Shown here: positions 43,700 through 56,126 of the stretch, in pieces
Position numbering within the stretch: the first letter of the stretch is position 1
Layout of the letters: each line of letters opens with the position of its first letter
Origin: Brachypodium distachyon
Lineage: Eukaryota; Streptophyta; Magnoliopsida; Poales; Poaceae
DNA length: 64,000 nt
NCBI RefSeq assembly: GCF_000005505.3
Contig: NC_016133.3
Coordinates: 48,573,237 to 48,637,236, forward strand
Reading direction: 5' to 3'
The notes under the pieces: generated by a model
The model's database searches: none
Seen by the model: only the letters and a program-made list of their open reading frames with translations
Told to the model about the DNA's origin: nothing
Program-made: the position numbers and the translations under genes

Positions 43700-45950
43700 A
43701 TTTACAGATCGGCCCCTCAATTTGTGGAACATGTCCTTGGGTAGCTTAAAGTACAAGTTTCTGGGAAAATTCTAAAAAGTTTGTCAAAAAGAAATGGTCG
43801 GTCCGGTGATGTGTGCCTGTTGAATATTGTTATATTAAGCAGGGTTTCTTTAAAACAAAATGACGTCCTGCAGGCCAATCTTACAATCTTGGGGTGACTG
43901 AATTGTCTTTTTCTTGAGCAAATTGATGGAGAAAACTCTGCAATCCACACCAAGGAAAAGGTGCATTTTGTTTTCTAGTACTACTAAAAAAATTGCCTTG
44001 CTGCAATATGGACGCAAGGCTTACCCCCTTTGGCCTCACGTTTACATTGCTGTAAAACTACACGAGGTTTGCATTGTCTACTGGCCATTTTTTCTGAGGG
44101 TTGGAACTTGGAATGAAGTAAACGCATTCCCTTCTTACATGAGAATTGCTAATAATAAGTTCTTGAGTGTGTTTCTTTCCTTTTGAGATTTGACCCATAT
44201 GATTTTTTTGGTGAGGTGAGGATATTGTGTGGAGATTCGTTGGATAGAGATCTAACAGCTCAAATTTGAGCGCCGTGTAAAAGCACTTGACAACTGCCTA
44301 GGCACTATTTTCATATAAATTTTAAACCTGACAAGAAAATGGCAAATCTTTTTCGACCGTTGTGTAGGGTTTGAGAGGGGTTCACTAGTCCCCTCCCACC
44401 ACGACAAGAAACAGAAAGAAATCGATTCACATGTGAACAGTACTAGCTAACGAGTAATTAAGATTGGGATGCAAATGGGCTCACATTATCACTATTAACA
44501 CTATATTTATATTAATAGTTATATTACTCAAGTCTAGGGTCAATTAACTTGGATTTGAATTTTTGTGATACAATGAATACAACATAGCCGTTGACTAGGC
44601 GATTGCAACATTTGATGAGTTGCTGGAGCAGGTGTTGGAGCGAACAAGGCTGTACAAGAGCATTCTCGGATGCATGGCAAGATAGGCGATTCGGCGAGCG
44701 GTGCATCAGCAATAGGAAAGGTAAATTGATCGACCTAGTTGGTACAGAGTATAGGCGAAGAATCACATACACTAAGCATCAAATGAGGAGCAAACAGCCC
44801 ATAGTCCATCTCAAATATATCTCATATGGAAGTATCTCTCAGTGTTTACGTAAATACATACTACCATTTAAAATACGACAAAGTACATATTTGGGTTTAG
44901 GATGACATGACAGATATTAGATTTACTCTACTTTTATGTCCATGACATAGTTAATAAGTGATTGTCCACCCAATAGCATTTTGCATTGACATTTTTTTAC
45001 AGCACATTTTGCATTGACAGAATATAAGCCCCGCTATGATTGTTTTTTCTTTGCAACTAAGTCACTTTAGGCACAGCGAAATGTTTATGTGTGATTACAT
45101 ATTATGCGGAGGGTGTAATTGCAAATGATACAGTGAAGTCAAATGAGAGAAGCAATTCAATGGCGATACCAAAGCCACAGGAGAGGACAGCTCTCCCGCA
45201 TTTAAGTACTCTAAATTCTAAACCACCTCTACGGACCCAGAATTTATTGAACGCTACCAACGAAAGCTTTTCTAGAAGAGAAAATAGTAATATCTGAAGC
45301 AGGAGTAAATCAAATTTTCAACCAATTAAAAATAGTCCAGAATTTTGCTATAACGAGCAAAGGAAAATTCTAAACCCCCCGTTGGTAAATACATTGACCT
45401 CTTAGAAAGCCTACGATCAATTCTTTTTAACAATATTTTCTTAACAGCAGTATATACAAAAAATAATGTTAACAGTATCGATTTACGAATGAAAGGAGTA
45501 GGAGTAACATTTTTTTTTCTCTCTTGGATGTTTGGAGGAGAAAATATTTTTATAAGAAGTTTCTGTATTTCAATTCGGCAACTTCTTTTGTGTGAGATGG
45601 AGTAATGTGTAATGCAAATGCAATGCCTTAAACATGCGTGCAGTGTAGTACTAGTCGTAGCTACTAAATGGACGCTAAGTTTTGCTCACTTGATAAGATG
45701 TTAACAGTACATGTAGGTATTACATGCATTGCTTCAGAGATGCAATGTACTCTTGTACAACAAAAGTACACATATTAATGACATATATGTCACCTACACA
45801 GTATATGAGAAGATGTAAAATTAATGCTGTTGTTAGAAAAGGTTCATGTGCCTTGCGCAAGAAATATAGTGTATTTCTTGTTCGTGAAAAGGATAAGCTT
45901 TTTTTTAGATGAAAACGATAAGCTACCCTTAGTAAAAACAAAAAATTACA
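43700..45950. other. Intergenic, nothing recognised
   Basis: A/T-rich with only short random frames. It contains no element ends I can define. Confidence 0.5.
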
Positions 45951-45959
45951 ATTAACGCT

Positions 45960-47350
45960 CGCCTCTGCCCCTCATTTCATTGTCGTGAGAGGGAGAGGGG
46001 TTAATGTAATGTTGAACCGTTTTACTCCCACCCTGCGTCTCATGAGTTTCCTGTGGCGACTTACGGGGCGACTCCCACCCCCTAACCCTAGCGCCGCCAC
46101 CCTCTCCTCTCCCCTCACCGGCGGCCGGCGGCGGCGGCGTGAACTCCCCTGCCCCTCCGTCTGCTGGGGCTAGGCGCTGCTGATTCTTCTCCCGCGGGGG
46201 TTGGTGCCTCTTCCTCCTTCCGCTCGGGCTAGAGCTGCTCCTCCTCCTCCCGTGGGGCTGGCACCTCTGCTCCTCCTGTTGACGACGACGTGAAGGTGTG
46301 CGCGGCTTGCGGTTGGTCGCGCCTGGTGGCGATGTCCCTACTGCTCTGGCCGGTGCTCCGCTTTGAGTTGAGATCTGCAGGCGCCTCCTTAGCCTCGTCA
46401 ACGACGGTGTGGTTCTCGCTTCCCAGCAGCGGTGGAGATTTCCAGCGGGCTGCCGCTTCCCTGTCTCCGTCACACCTTGTATCCTCGATGGGGGTCTCTG
46501 GGTCGCGAAATCCCTGCCCGGCAGCGTTCGGTGCCGACGACGGCGACGCCTGCGGGCACCGTTATCTCCTTGGAGGCGTGGTCGTGGCCCCCCTTACCAT
46601 TCCTTCTCCATCCTCAGGCTCCAGGGGAAACCCTTGGTTCGGTTTGCCACAGCTCCGAACCAGGCAGCGGTGGCGACACCTTGGTGTCGTACCCTCCTTG
46701 GAGGCACTGCTTTGGTAGCCTGTGATAGTTCGAGTGTCGTGGCGTGAGATGGCAGCCTCTCTGTTCTTGGCAGCGAGGCTTGGTGGTAGCGTGAAGCCGG
46801 TGTTGATCCTCTGCTCTGGGCGTTGGACTTCAGGGCGCGATATTCGTCGCTGTCGGTTCCCTAGATGATGCATCCTTCCCAATTCAGTCCGGGCAATTCC
46901 TCTACTTGCCGACCGGGGCTTGATCTGCTTCCAGATTGGCCTTCCTTCTTAGGCGTATTGGTGGGGGGCTGGCCAGGGTGGTCTTGGTGTCATGCTCGCA
47001 GATTGGGGTGTCCTGCAGCTGTCGTGAAGCGGCCTCTAGGTCTTGTGCTCTACCTTCTTTGCCCTAGGGCTGGAGGTGGGAAAGGCGAGTCTCATGTCAT
47101 TGTGGTTTGAAGCTTAGTGGTGTCTCTTTAACCTGCTCTGACCCCAAGTTGGCTCAAGATCTGCTGGCCGTAGGTCTAGGCTAGCTAGGGATCCGTCTTA
47201 GGTCGTCCGGTGAGGACAGTCGTGTTTTTTTCTTTCTTGGCCTCGCCGTTGGCGGGTGCGGTGCATATATTGTAAATCTTGTAACTTTTGGTTACTCGCG
47301 CTTCTTTGCGCTTTCTTCTTAATGAAAATGACACGCTTCCAGGCGTGTTC
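45960..47350 (+). mobile_element. Putative non-autonomous LINE-like retroposon
   Basis: A GC-rich leader with cctaaccctagcgccgcc near 46081 is followed by about 1.2 kb of non-coding, gene-like sequence. It closes with gcgctttcttcttaatgaaa and ggcgtgttcgagagaga (47307-47359). The same closing words end the LINE fragment at 28320-28358. It has no RT. The 173-aa minus-strand frame here is Arg/Pro low-complexity. Ends and target duplication are not resolved. Confidence 0.5.
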
Positions 47351-47592
47351 GAGAGAGAGAGACCGGGTGATCTGCCAATACTCATGCTTATTGTTGGTAT
47401 CTCTTTTTTTGGAAATAAACTTCTCATTCATTCAAAACACGGTTATAATTACTAAAATGAATTTCACTCTTTCTATAATATGAAAACAAGCATGGTAGTA
47501 GGACGAACTACAACATGATAATCCGTTAACAAATAATTTAAAAACTTAACCATGCATATCTTTAGAAGAATTACAGGAAAGATAGACTAATA

Positions 47593-47702
47593 CTTCCTCC
47601 GTCTCAAAATAAGTGTCGCATTTTCTACTTTAAAACGAGCGAATCTACACACAACGAAACATATCTAGACAAATCACGACACTTATTTTGAGATAGAGGG
47701 AG
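47593..47702. mobile_element. Stowaway-type MITE
   Basis: Ends cttcctccgtctcaaaataa and the complement ttattttgagatagagggag pair with few mismatches, flanked by TA on both sides (47591-47592 and 47703-47704). The internal gtgtcg / cgacac words are inverted too. Confidence 0.85.
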
Positions 47703-47704
47703 TA

Positions 47705-48900
47705 ATTTGCAGCACAATAGAGATTGTATATTTATATATATTTTCATAAGTGTTTGCACGTTCAAATGTTGTGTGTATACTCCCTCCCAAACCTGCTTGT
47801 TTTCAAATTTTGACAAAAAATTCTTTGCACACCTCCCAAAGCTACTAATCGGAGTAGTATTTTTTTTATTGCTATAATGAAACTCCAGTGAGCGTCCATT
47901 CGAACTTCTAAATATGCGGATGCGACTTATGTTTTCCGATGTTGGACCCCCAAAACAGTTGGACTTCACCGGCGCTGCTGAACAACACTTGATGCCAGGA
48001 ATAGACAGCTCACCCGCTAACCGAATCCAAAGAGGTCGAAATAAAATTGGATGGCAAAATGGGAGCATAGGCAGCACCGGTCGTGATAGTTAATACGAAT
48101 TGGACCATATGCATGTTTAGAAGTTTCTCCCCTTTTGCAACGGTGTCATCACAACTGAGGAACCTGCATTATCCATTTCCTTTTTCTTTTTGAAGGTGAG
48201 CACATCGCATATCCACGGCAGTTTAGCTTGCACTGACAAGATATCAAGTCCAGACAGCAAGATGTGATGATTCGTTCAGCCAAGCCAGGTCATATGATCT
48301 GACACGTGTTATTGTATGCACAGATATATTGTCGCAAGGGGACAGAGCCTAAAGCTAGTTTCAAAGAAGGAAAAAAGACATTCAGATATAGATAAGGTAT
48401 GGATTATTGTTCTTACGAAACATGCGCTGACAAATGAGCCTTGTGAATTTTGCAGCAGCAGCAGCAGCCCTTCGTTTTCACATGGAACAAAACAGATCAT
48501 TCTCGCCATGTGAGGGAGGGAGCCATTTGACCAAACTAAGTAGGAGTGCGTACTTGTGCACATGGGTATGATCTGGGCTTCGTATCCCCTAAAATAAGTG
48601 ACGCTGGAATTCTTGCATAGGTCAAAGGAAGAGCAGAGCTAGAGAAGACTCGTTATTGTCCAAAAACAGAACTCTATCTGGCTACCACTGCCTAGCGCAT
48701 GAAAAGAAGAGGAGCTCAATTATATGTGATGTAACCGCCCACAGCAGTGTCAAATCAAAATCTTATGAACATAAACGCTGCAGATGTGCCTGCAAACTGA
48801 AAACATGTAAAGTCTAGGTCTATCCTAGGTCTGGCAACTGAAAAGGGTTACCACTAATCAACCAAGGGAGGAAACTGGAGAGAACGAAAGCAAATCAAAA
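47705..48900. other. Intergenic and probable 3' region of the next gene
   Basis: No gene recognised. A lone MITE-like end (actccctcccaaacctg) occurs near 47780. Confidence 0.45.
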
Positions 48901-49055
48901 CCTAGCAGCAATACGACCGAAAAGAAAGGAGCCAATCAACCTAACATTCTGCAAATATCCTAGGATGCTTGGGCTGTGTGCTGACAGATTTCCCTTGCAA
49001 ACTAGTGGTGAATGGGAGCAGGGCTCCTTTAGCAACCAAACATTATGTATCAATC

Positions 49056-52000
49056 CTACAAGATGTTGTGCACTTGCAAAGATAGCTTTCCCTGCAATTC
49101 CCTGATCTGAGAGCAGAGCTCCACTTTCTGCTCCTTGTAGCTGTGAAGCAAGAAGTCCTTCCCTCCGATGACTTCCTTCAGCTCGCCGACCTCCCTCTTG
49201 AGCATCTCCACCCTCTCCACCTCTCCCTTCTTCTTCTCGATACCCATAAATTGCAGCTCAGGGTCATCAACACTGCTATCAGTATAGGCATTAGCATGGC
49301 CATTGGTGGCATCTGACTGCCAATGTCCAGCATGCAACTGCTTATCGTGAGAAAGTGCTTCAGCAACACAATGATCTGCAATGATCTTTCTCAGATGCTG
49401 AATCTCCCGCTCAGATTCAAACATATCTCGGTTAGCGGCATCCAGCTGAGATTGCATATTTGAGGACTGTGTCTCCTGGATAGCAAGAGAGTTCTTAAGA
49501 TCAGCAATCTGAGCTTGCATCTCCATGATCATCTCATCACGTCTCTTGAGGTGCAGCCTCAGCTTCTGTATGACCTCTCTCTTGCTATAAATGTCAGACC
49601 CTGATTCTGATACACATGGAGAGCCAGAATTGTTCGAGTACTGAAATGGTTTACGAGGATTTTCAAGCCGGTCAGGTGATGATATCCACATGACGCCATT
49701 GTTGTCTTTGCTTGATTCTGGCCCTGGTATCTTTACAAGTGGAAGCGACGGTTCGGCTGATTTTGATAAAGGACTTGAGGGTCCATGATTGACTTCCACC
49801 TCACCATCTGAATGCCCTGCGCATGACAATCAACATTCAACATTTTCCGCTTCTGGAAAAAATGTTCTACCACAAAGAGATTTGAGTTTACACCTAATTT
49901 AGTAAACAAACTGATAGCCACACCTTAGCCAATGTATGCGAGATGTGTAAATGACATGACACAAGTTTGGCAAATGACCGCACACTAGATAAGAGAGTAA
50001 AACTTGGCTAACATAGGTGTGGCAAGTTATGACATCCAACTAAACATGCCTTACCTCAATTCAATCAGCATATTTTAAGAAACACCCAAGAACTAAGATG
50101 TCATCATCGTGTCTCTAACTGCTGAACTTATATCCAAACTGCCAGTAGGACAGAAATGCTATTTTGTAGATCCCAGTGCTTAACAGCCAATAGAGAGGTT
50201 CAACTTGTGATAATGATAGATAAGACTCTACTCATATGAATCATGCAAAGCTAGCAATGCAACTATCCAAGTATCCAAACCCACTAAACGTGTGCTGTTT
50301 ACAACACAATGTACTGAGCAAGAAAGACAACGAAGGAGACTGCAGGTTTACAATAACTTGTGGACAAAATTCCACCAAGTGCCCAGTACAGCAGCACTAA
50401 TCCAGGAAATTCAGCAAGTTGAACGACACAAGAATGCTTTAGGTTCTTTTTATAACCAGTCCTTTCTATAGGTCGTTTTAGTTTTTTTTTCCTTTTCCCA
50501 CAAAGTAGGTCGTTTTAGTTGACTACCTAAGAGCTGAATGCATCGTAACTCGTAAGCTTTGGTTTTCATGGCAGTTAGCAACTTAGCATGCATGTGCACT
50601 GGTGGTTTTCCAACCCAAGTAATTAATTACTGCATGCACCCGCGGGGCATTATCCATGCACACATCAGCATGGCCTTTAATTATGCATGCCCTAGCGTGG
50701 ACACACAAGCTATTTTCCGCATTTTTCGCTAGTGACTTAAATGATCCTACGGCCAGCTCGTGCACGCGCGGGAGGACGTTGGCACTCGCATCCAATCTAA
50801 AACAACCTATAATTTGGGAAGGAGGGAGTACTTTTCAGTGTACATCAAATTATCCCTGGCCTAGCAAATATTCCTATGATCCTGGAAATGTGAAATTTCT
50901 CTACACTGTACATCAGCAACCTAAGGTGCCCAATCTTCACAAATTTAAAAGCCATAAGTTCATTAAAGGGAAAAGTTCTTACAAGTACCAAGCCACCTTT
51001 GCTCCCACACTTATGTTTCAAGAACTTATTTGTTGCAATATGCAAACCATTACAAACTTAAGCTAGAATTCTAGCACACTTAATAGTGATTTAACAACTG
51101 CTCTGCAAACCCAATTATGCAAAAATCTTATATAGTTGGCAACTAATGTTTTTATGTTAATCCAACATCTCCAGTATTTTAAATAATGACTGTTCAGGCC
51201 TTGTAAACAGCTGTTTACATATATTAGGTACGCTTATAAGGCTGTTTACAACTTTACATGATTGGCATGCATTGTAGATATTATAAAAAGAAAAAAGGGG
51301 AATTTCAAGTATTATAGCATCACGTGATGCCTCAGGCCACATCAAAACAGGAAACTAATAGAGACAAGATCATAATCAGTAAAGATGGCAAGTTGATCAT
51401 ATCTGAAACATAACTATCCTTTTGGTACATTTGTATGTTCTCGCCTTCGATGTTTCTTTAGTACAACAACCGGCAGACACAAAACAACAACTCCCAGACA
51501 CAAAAGAAAAAACAATTGAAGTTTTAGATTTACGATTTGTTTTTCAATTGTCTGCCAATCAATACTGAAAAAATAATTTATTGCGAAAGACAATTGTTTC
51601 ATTCCTCTCCTTAATCGTTGAAATTCGGACTGTCCGCTAACTACTCCTTTGTTTGGATTATAGCCCGTCCTTGGGGATTTACTAATAATATCCAAAGTAA
51701 ATCTTTCCTGTTTCAAATGCTACTATTTCTTTGCGGACAGAAAGTCCAAAATCTTGACCTTTTCCCCATTGTAGTTCCACTTCCAAACCCAATGACCCAT
51801 CGCTTGCAACTGCCAAACCAGCTTACCGTTGAAGGGAATAGAGTTGTCAGTGAGTTTCAAAAGGTAGAAGCAATTCAATGTTGTGAACATCACAGCAGGC
51901 ATTATGCCTATGCTTCTGTTACACCGGCTGGTATAGGGATTGACATTTTGCCTCATGACCAGTGTGCAGAAATTTCTATGCATCAAACTTGCACACCTAT

Positions 52001-52561
52001 GCTTCTAGCACACTGGATGTATGCAGTGCATGCAGATATTCTATGACTTACACATGATATTTTCAGAATCCTCTGGTACGTTACTACGACAGTTGTATGC
52101 TAACTCTGAAGTTAAGGCAGGCTAAAAAGATCCAACGCCGTACAGACTAAGAGGTTCAGCCAGAAATGAGAAATAGGCAATAGAATATATACCAAATACA
52201 GAAGAGGCACCTGAAATACAATAGTAGCAGCTTGATTGGTCACGGAACCGGCAGAGGTTTGAGTGCAATTCACATGCTCCAGGTCTTCTTTTGGCTGCAG
52301 TTTCGCATAGTAAGCACAGAGCATAAAGAGTATGAAAAGGGGGATAGAGTTCCAAGTTCCAACTGTAAATGGTAGCACTAAACCTTTGGAAGTGGTATCC
52401 TGCTGCTTCGTATCAAACATTTGCTTTATTTTGCACCCGAGCTTGACTGAAAGTGTGCTTAGCAAAACTCCTCCAGCAACAAGAACCCAATTCGGTCCTC
52501 CTCCTTGCAGGTGATCTACCCGCACTGCCTTCTGCATGCCCCTATTAGTCTTGGACTTCAT
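49056..52561 (-). CDS. Unassigned plant protein with N-terminal hydrophobic segment and coiled coils (340 aa)
   Basis: Three exons join in frame: 52561-52384, 52294-52211 and 49816-49056; the last intron is about 2.4 kb. The N-terminus has a basic start, then GGGPNWVLVAGGVLLSTLSV, a possible membrane segment around residues 20-38. Exon 2 is rich in Cys and His (GACELHSNLCRF, SSCYYCISG), perhaps metal-binding. A Ser/Pro-rich linker (SSPLSKSAEPSLPLVKIPGP) precedes two long coiled coils (about residues 165-235 and 285-335, for example REVIQKLRLHLKRRDEMIME). I recognise it as a conserved-looking plant protein but cannot name a function. An upstream in-frame ATG at 52642 would add 27 residues; the later start fits the 5' UTR position better. 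Confidence 0.75.
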
Positions 52562-52984
52562 CCTGACTCCTAACCGCACGGGCGGAGAACCCAGTAGGCA
52601 AAGGTAGGGCGGCCGCCCTGCCTTGATTTTTGCCTCGGTCACGAATTAGGGGAGATTAAGGAGATAAAATGGGGAGCTACAGGCAGAATCGATTTGTGGG
52701 GTGATGGGAGGAGAAACGGTCGGGAGTGGTAGAATCAAAGGGTGGATCAACTGGCGGTGGCGGTGGCGGCGCTTGCGCTACTGGAATCCAGTCGGTGCGG
52801 GAGGAGGATGACGAGCGAGGGGGCTGGGGCGCCCGCAGCGAGATGCCCGAGAAAGAGGGAGGGGTGAAGGAAAGAAAGCGAAGAAAAAAAAAAAGCAGAG
52901 ATAAATGGGCTCCGGCCCAGGGGCAAAGACCGTAAACGCTTTATCCTAAACTCATGAGGTAATTTTGCTTCTTTTTTGTTTCTT

Positions 52985-53200
52985 CGTAAATACAGTAAAT
53001 TACAACTTATTTAAATTTTAAAATTGTAAAAGTAATTTGATTTTTTTAATTTAAAAATATTCATGTTAGTACAAATATGAATATTTTGTATATTTTTCAT
53101 TTCTTCATAAAAACATACAACTTATTTCAAAATTTTAAACCGTGAAAATATGTTGGTTCTTTACTGCAAAAATATGGATGTTATTACAAATATGATTGTT
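52985..53200. repeat. Degenerate ~110-bp tandem repeat
   Basis: Two diverged units begin near 52985 and 53097 with ttcttc(g/a)taaa, acaacttattt, attttaaa and ttacaaatatga words in order. Very A/T-rich, upstream of the coiled-coil gene. Confidence 0.55.
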
Positions 53201-56126
53201 TTTTAACTTTTTGAATTTTTAACAGATGATTGATGAACTTTTTTATAAATTGATTTGACTTTTGAGTAAATATTCACGAGTGTACAAAAACTCGATCGAG
53301 CAATTACAAAAATAGTTTTATATAAAGGTTGATGAAGAACGTTGGTTCAATTTTTTTCCCAAAAGATTTTAGAGGATGCTTTCTATTGTAGATATAGTAC
53401 TGCAAATACATAAAATTATATGTGTCTGTGTCATGTCTGATTCTGTGATCTCTTTGTTCCAAACTTTTTTGGTCAACTTGAACCAAAGTTTTTTTTTTGT
53501 TGAACCAGCGCTTGTAGCAAAGATTGGGAATGTAACTCAATAAGTTAGTGATAAATATTTTTCACTTTCAAGTTCACTAGAAGTGGTGTTCGCACTTTGA
53601 TCTGGCTGGTTTGTAGGTGTCCTCTTACCTTTTTCTTTTCCTATTTGTACACAAACCTTTCCCTTTTAGGAAATGGAGAAATAAAAAGGAATATGCTCTC
53701 ATTCTCGTTAACTTGTCTATATTTCCTTTTTCGAAACTTGATTTCACCTTTTCTCTAGCTGATGCGAAGGTCTTGTGAAATGGAGATATTATTATCCTTT
53801 TGTTACTATTTGCATAGCGCTAGTAATTAAAATGATCAGGAACCCGTATCTCATTAACCATCCGAGGGGACCGAGACCAACAGCAGTAACCACACCTGGC
53901 TCCGGATCTGGGAGCCACAGACAGACGCAAGGACGACCCACCCGGCCGTGCGCCAGCCGTGCGGGCCCACACGGACAGCGACTGTTGTTTGTTCTGCTTG
54001 GGAGCGACGACCGGGCCTCGGCTGCCTCTGTCGACTGAGGTGGACGTCTGACGAGGATAGGCATAGTTGCCCATGAACAGGTACGTGGCGGGTCGCTAAA
54101 AAAAAAAAGGTACGTGGCGGGTGGCTGAGACACTGACACCGTTGGTCTAGAGATCTTCGGGCCCGGTCGTCATGGAGAGCGTGTCGTCGGTTTTGCTCTC
54201 GTTAAGTTCCGCTTGGGGAACCAACCTCGCCCACTCGTCAGTCATGCCTATCTTCCTGGTGAAGGAAACTATACAATACAGGAAAAAGAGTTATTCCCGC
54301 GCGTCCTCTGGATCCAAAGGTTGAAGTACCAGCCGGCAACGTCTTTCCCAAAGGGCAGGCTAAAAAAAAGCACTCCGTAAGCCCTGGAAGCAAAGCAGAT
54401 CTACTCCAACCGTCCAACGACCGACGAGACAAAGCGTGAGCTTATATATAGGCTGGAAGCAGATTAATTTTCAGGTGTTGCCATTTTTTTAACGCATTGA
54501 ACTACGGCTGTAATGCTGTATTCACCGGTTTCCACGGTTTGAATACAAACCGAATTTGAAGTTTGAACACCCCTAGCCGCAAGCCCGGAACTCATGATTT
54601 GTATTAACGTGGCAGGGGGTATGCACACACGTACTCAAATTTACAAGTGATATTCATAAGATTGCAGCAACTGTACAGAACAACGAGCTGGTAATCAACG
54701 TGAGTAGTAAATTGTCTTGAACTAAAGAAAAATCGTCCTATACGGATTCCAGAACGAGAACAAAGGAATCAGAATGCACAAGTCAAAGAGGGCTATCTTC
54801 TCATATGGTGACGGTTTACAAAAAATGATTGTCACTGTCAAAAAGTGCATTCCAATTTTCTCTTGGCCCTGTCAAATGTGTATACCAGCCGATACCAACG
54901 ATGAATCCTTGACAGGGCCAAGGTTGAGCAATGGCTCAGCTACCTACATCAGAAGGTACTTCATCTGGAAACCCGATACCAGCGATGAATCCTTGACAGC
55001 TAACACAAAACAAACACTCAAATGAACAGATACTGGAACCGAGCTAAGACTCGGCTACTTTCTTCAGATCAATCAATCATATACAAAATGGAACCAGCTG
55101 CACTCTTCTGGCTCCAGCAAAGCTGAAAACTGTATAACTCTAGGAAGCTCTGGTGTAAATGTATACGTAATCTGGAGTCTCATGCTCACTCTCAGATCAT
55201 TCCGTAGAAGCATTCTTTTAAAGTTTAATAATGGATTCTCCTGAAAAAGAAAATATGACATGATGTCAGCTTTATGATTTTGGAGATATAAATGTTCAGT
55301 TTCAAAATCAACTCAAAATTTAACTGCACCATTGTCCAAACAGAAGTTTCAACTTGAAAAATCTATAACCCTACATACACAAAAAAAAGGAAGTCCAACA
55401 AGAGCACTGGAGAACCCAAGAAAAATGTGCCAAGCAATGTCATTTTTTCAGGAATGTATTTATGAATATTCCCTAGTCCCTTTTCATAGATTTGGGCCAT
55501 TAATAACCTGCCAATTGGATGCCATAGGTTACTCATGGTGTTTTGAACTACTTTAGATATAGACTGAGCAGAATAAGCTCAGACAAATGTGTCATTTTCG
55601 CTAAACGTTGAAGCTAATCAATGTGTTTGCTACTTATTAGTGGATCTTCCAATGCGAAGTTCCCGAAATGACATGTCAATTGCCTCTTGCACTGCGCATC
55701 AAGAGTTCAAGACCAATGGATAACAGCTCCTCCACTGGTTTAATTTTAGTTCAAGAACCCAGTGAAGTCTACTTAGTCTAGTAAACTTAAGTGCCACTTC
55801 AGTATGTAAGAGAAATGTAGCTTGCGGTCATATATGTGGTATACAATTAATTTGATACCTAACATTTTGGTCAAAAACTTTCTCAGCACTAGAAGTATGC
55901 TAGTATGATAAAAGAGTAATAACAAACATTAAGAATCAATTCACTACCATTGAGAGGACAATAAAGCATGAACTCAGTGCCTGTTCAATGATCCATCCAA
56001 TATGCACTGCCGGTGTCTATAGTTGAATACAACTCGCATTGGAGCAAGCCCCTGAGAAGGTACATTTTGCACAACTGGTGGAAACTTGCTCAACTGCATT
56101 GCACAACTGGTGATTGTTGCAGCATA
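53201..56126. other. Intergenic, including 3' flank of the PPR gene
   Basis: No gene recognised. Short direct repeats occur: ggtacgtggcgggt at about 54081 and 54110 with an A-tract between, and gatgaatccttgacag near 54900 and 54984. Confidence 0.5.

Noticed and set aside
45952..46473. 173-aa minus-strand frame
   Set aside because: Arg/Pro/Gln low-complexity sequence opposite a GC-rich retroposon leader; no domain.
50799..50831. Lone MITE-like end (ggaaggagggagta)
   Set aside because: A possible partner near 50460 is too diverged and distant to define an element.
52726..52935. 69-aa plus-strand frame opposite the coiled-coil gene promoter
   Set aside because: Gly/Lys/Arg simple sequence, best explained as the GC-rich 5' region of the minus-strand gene.
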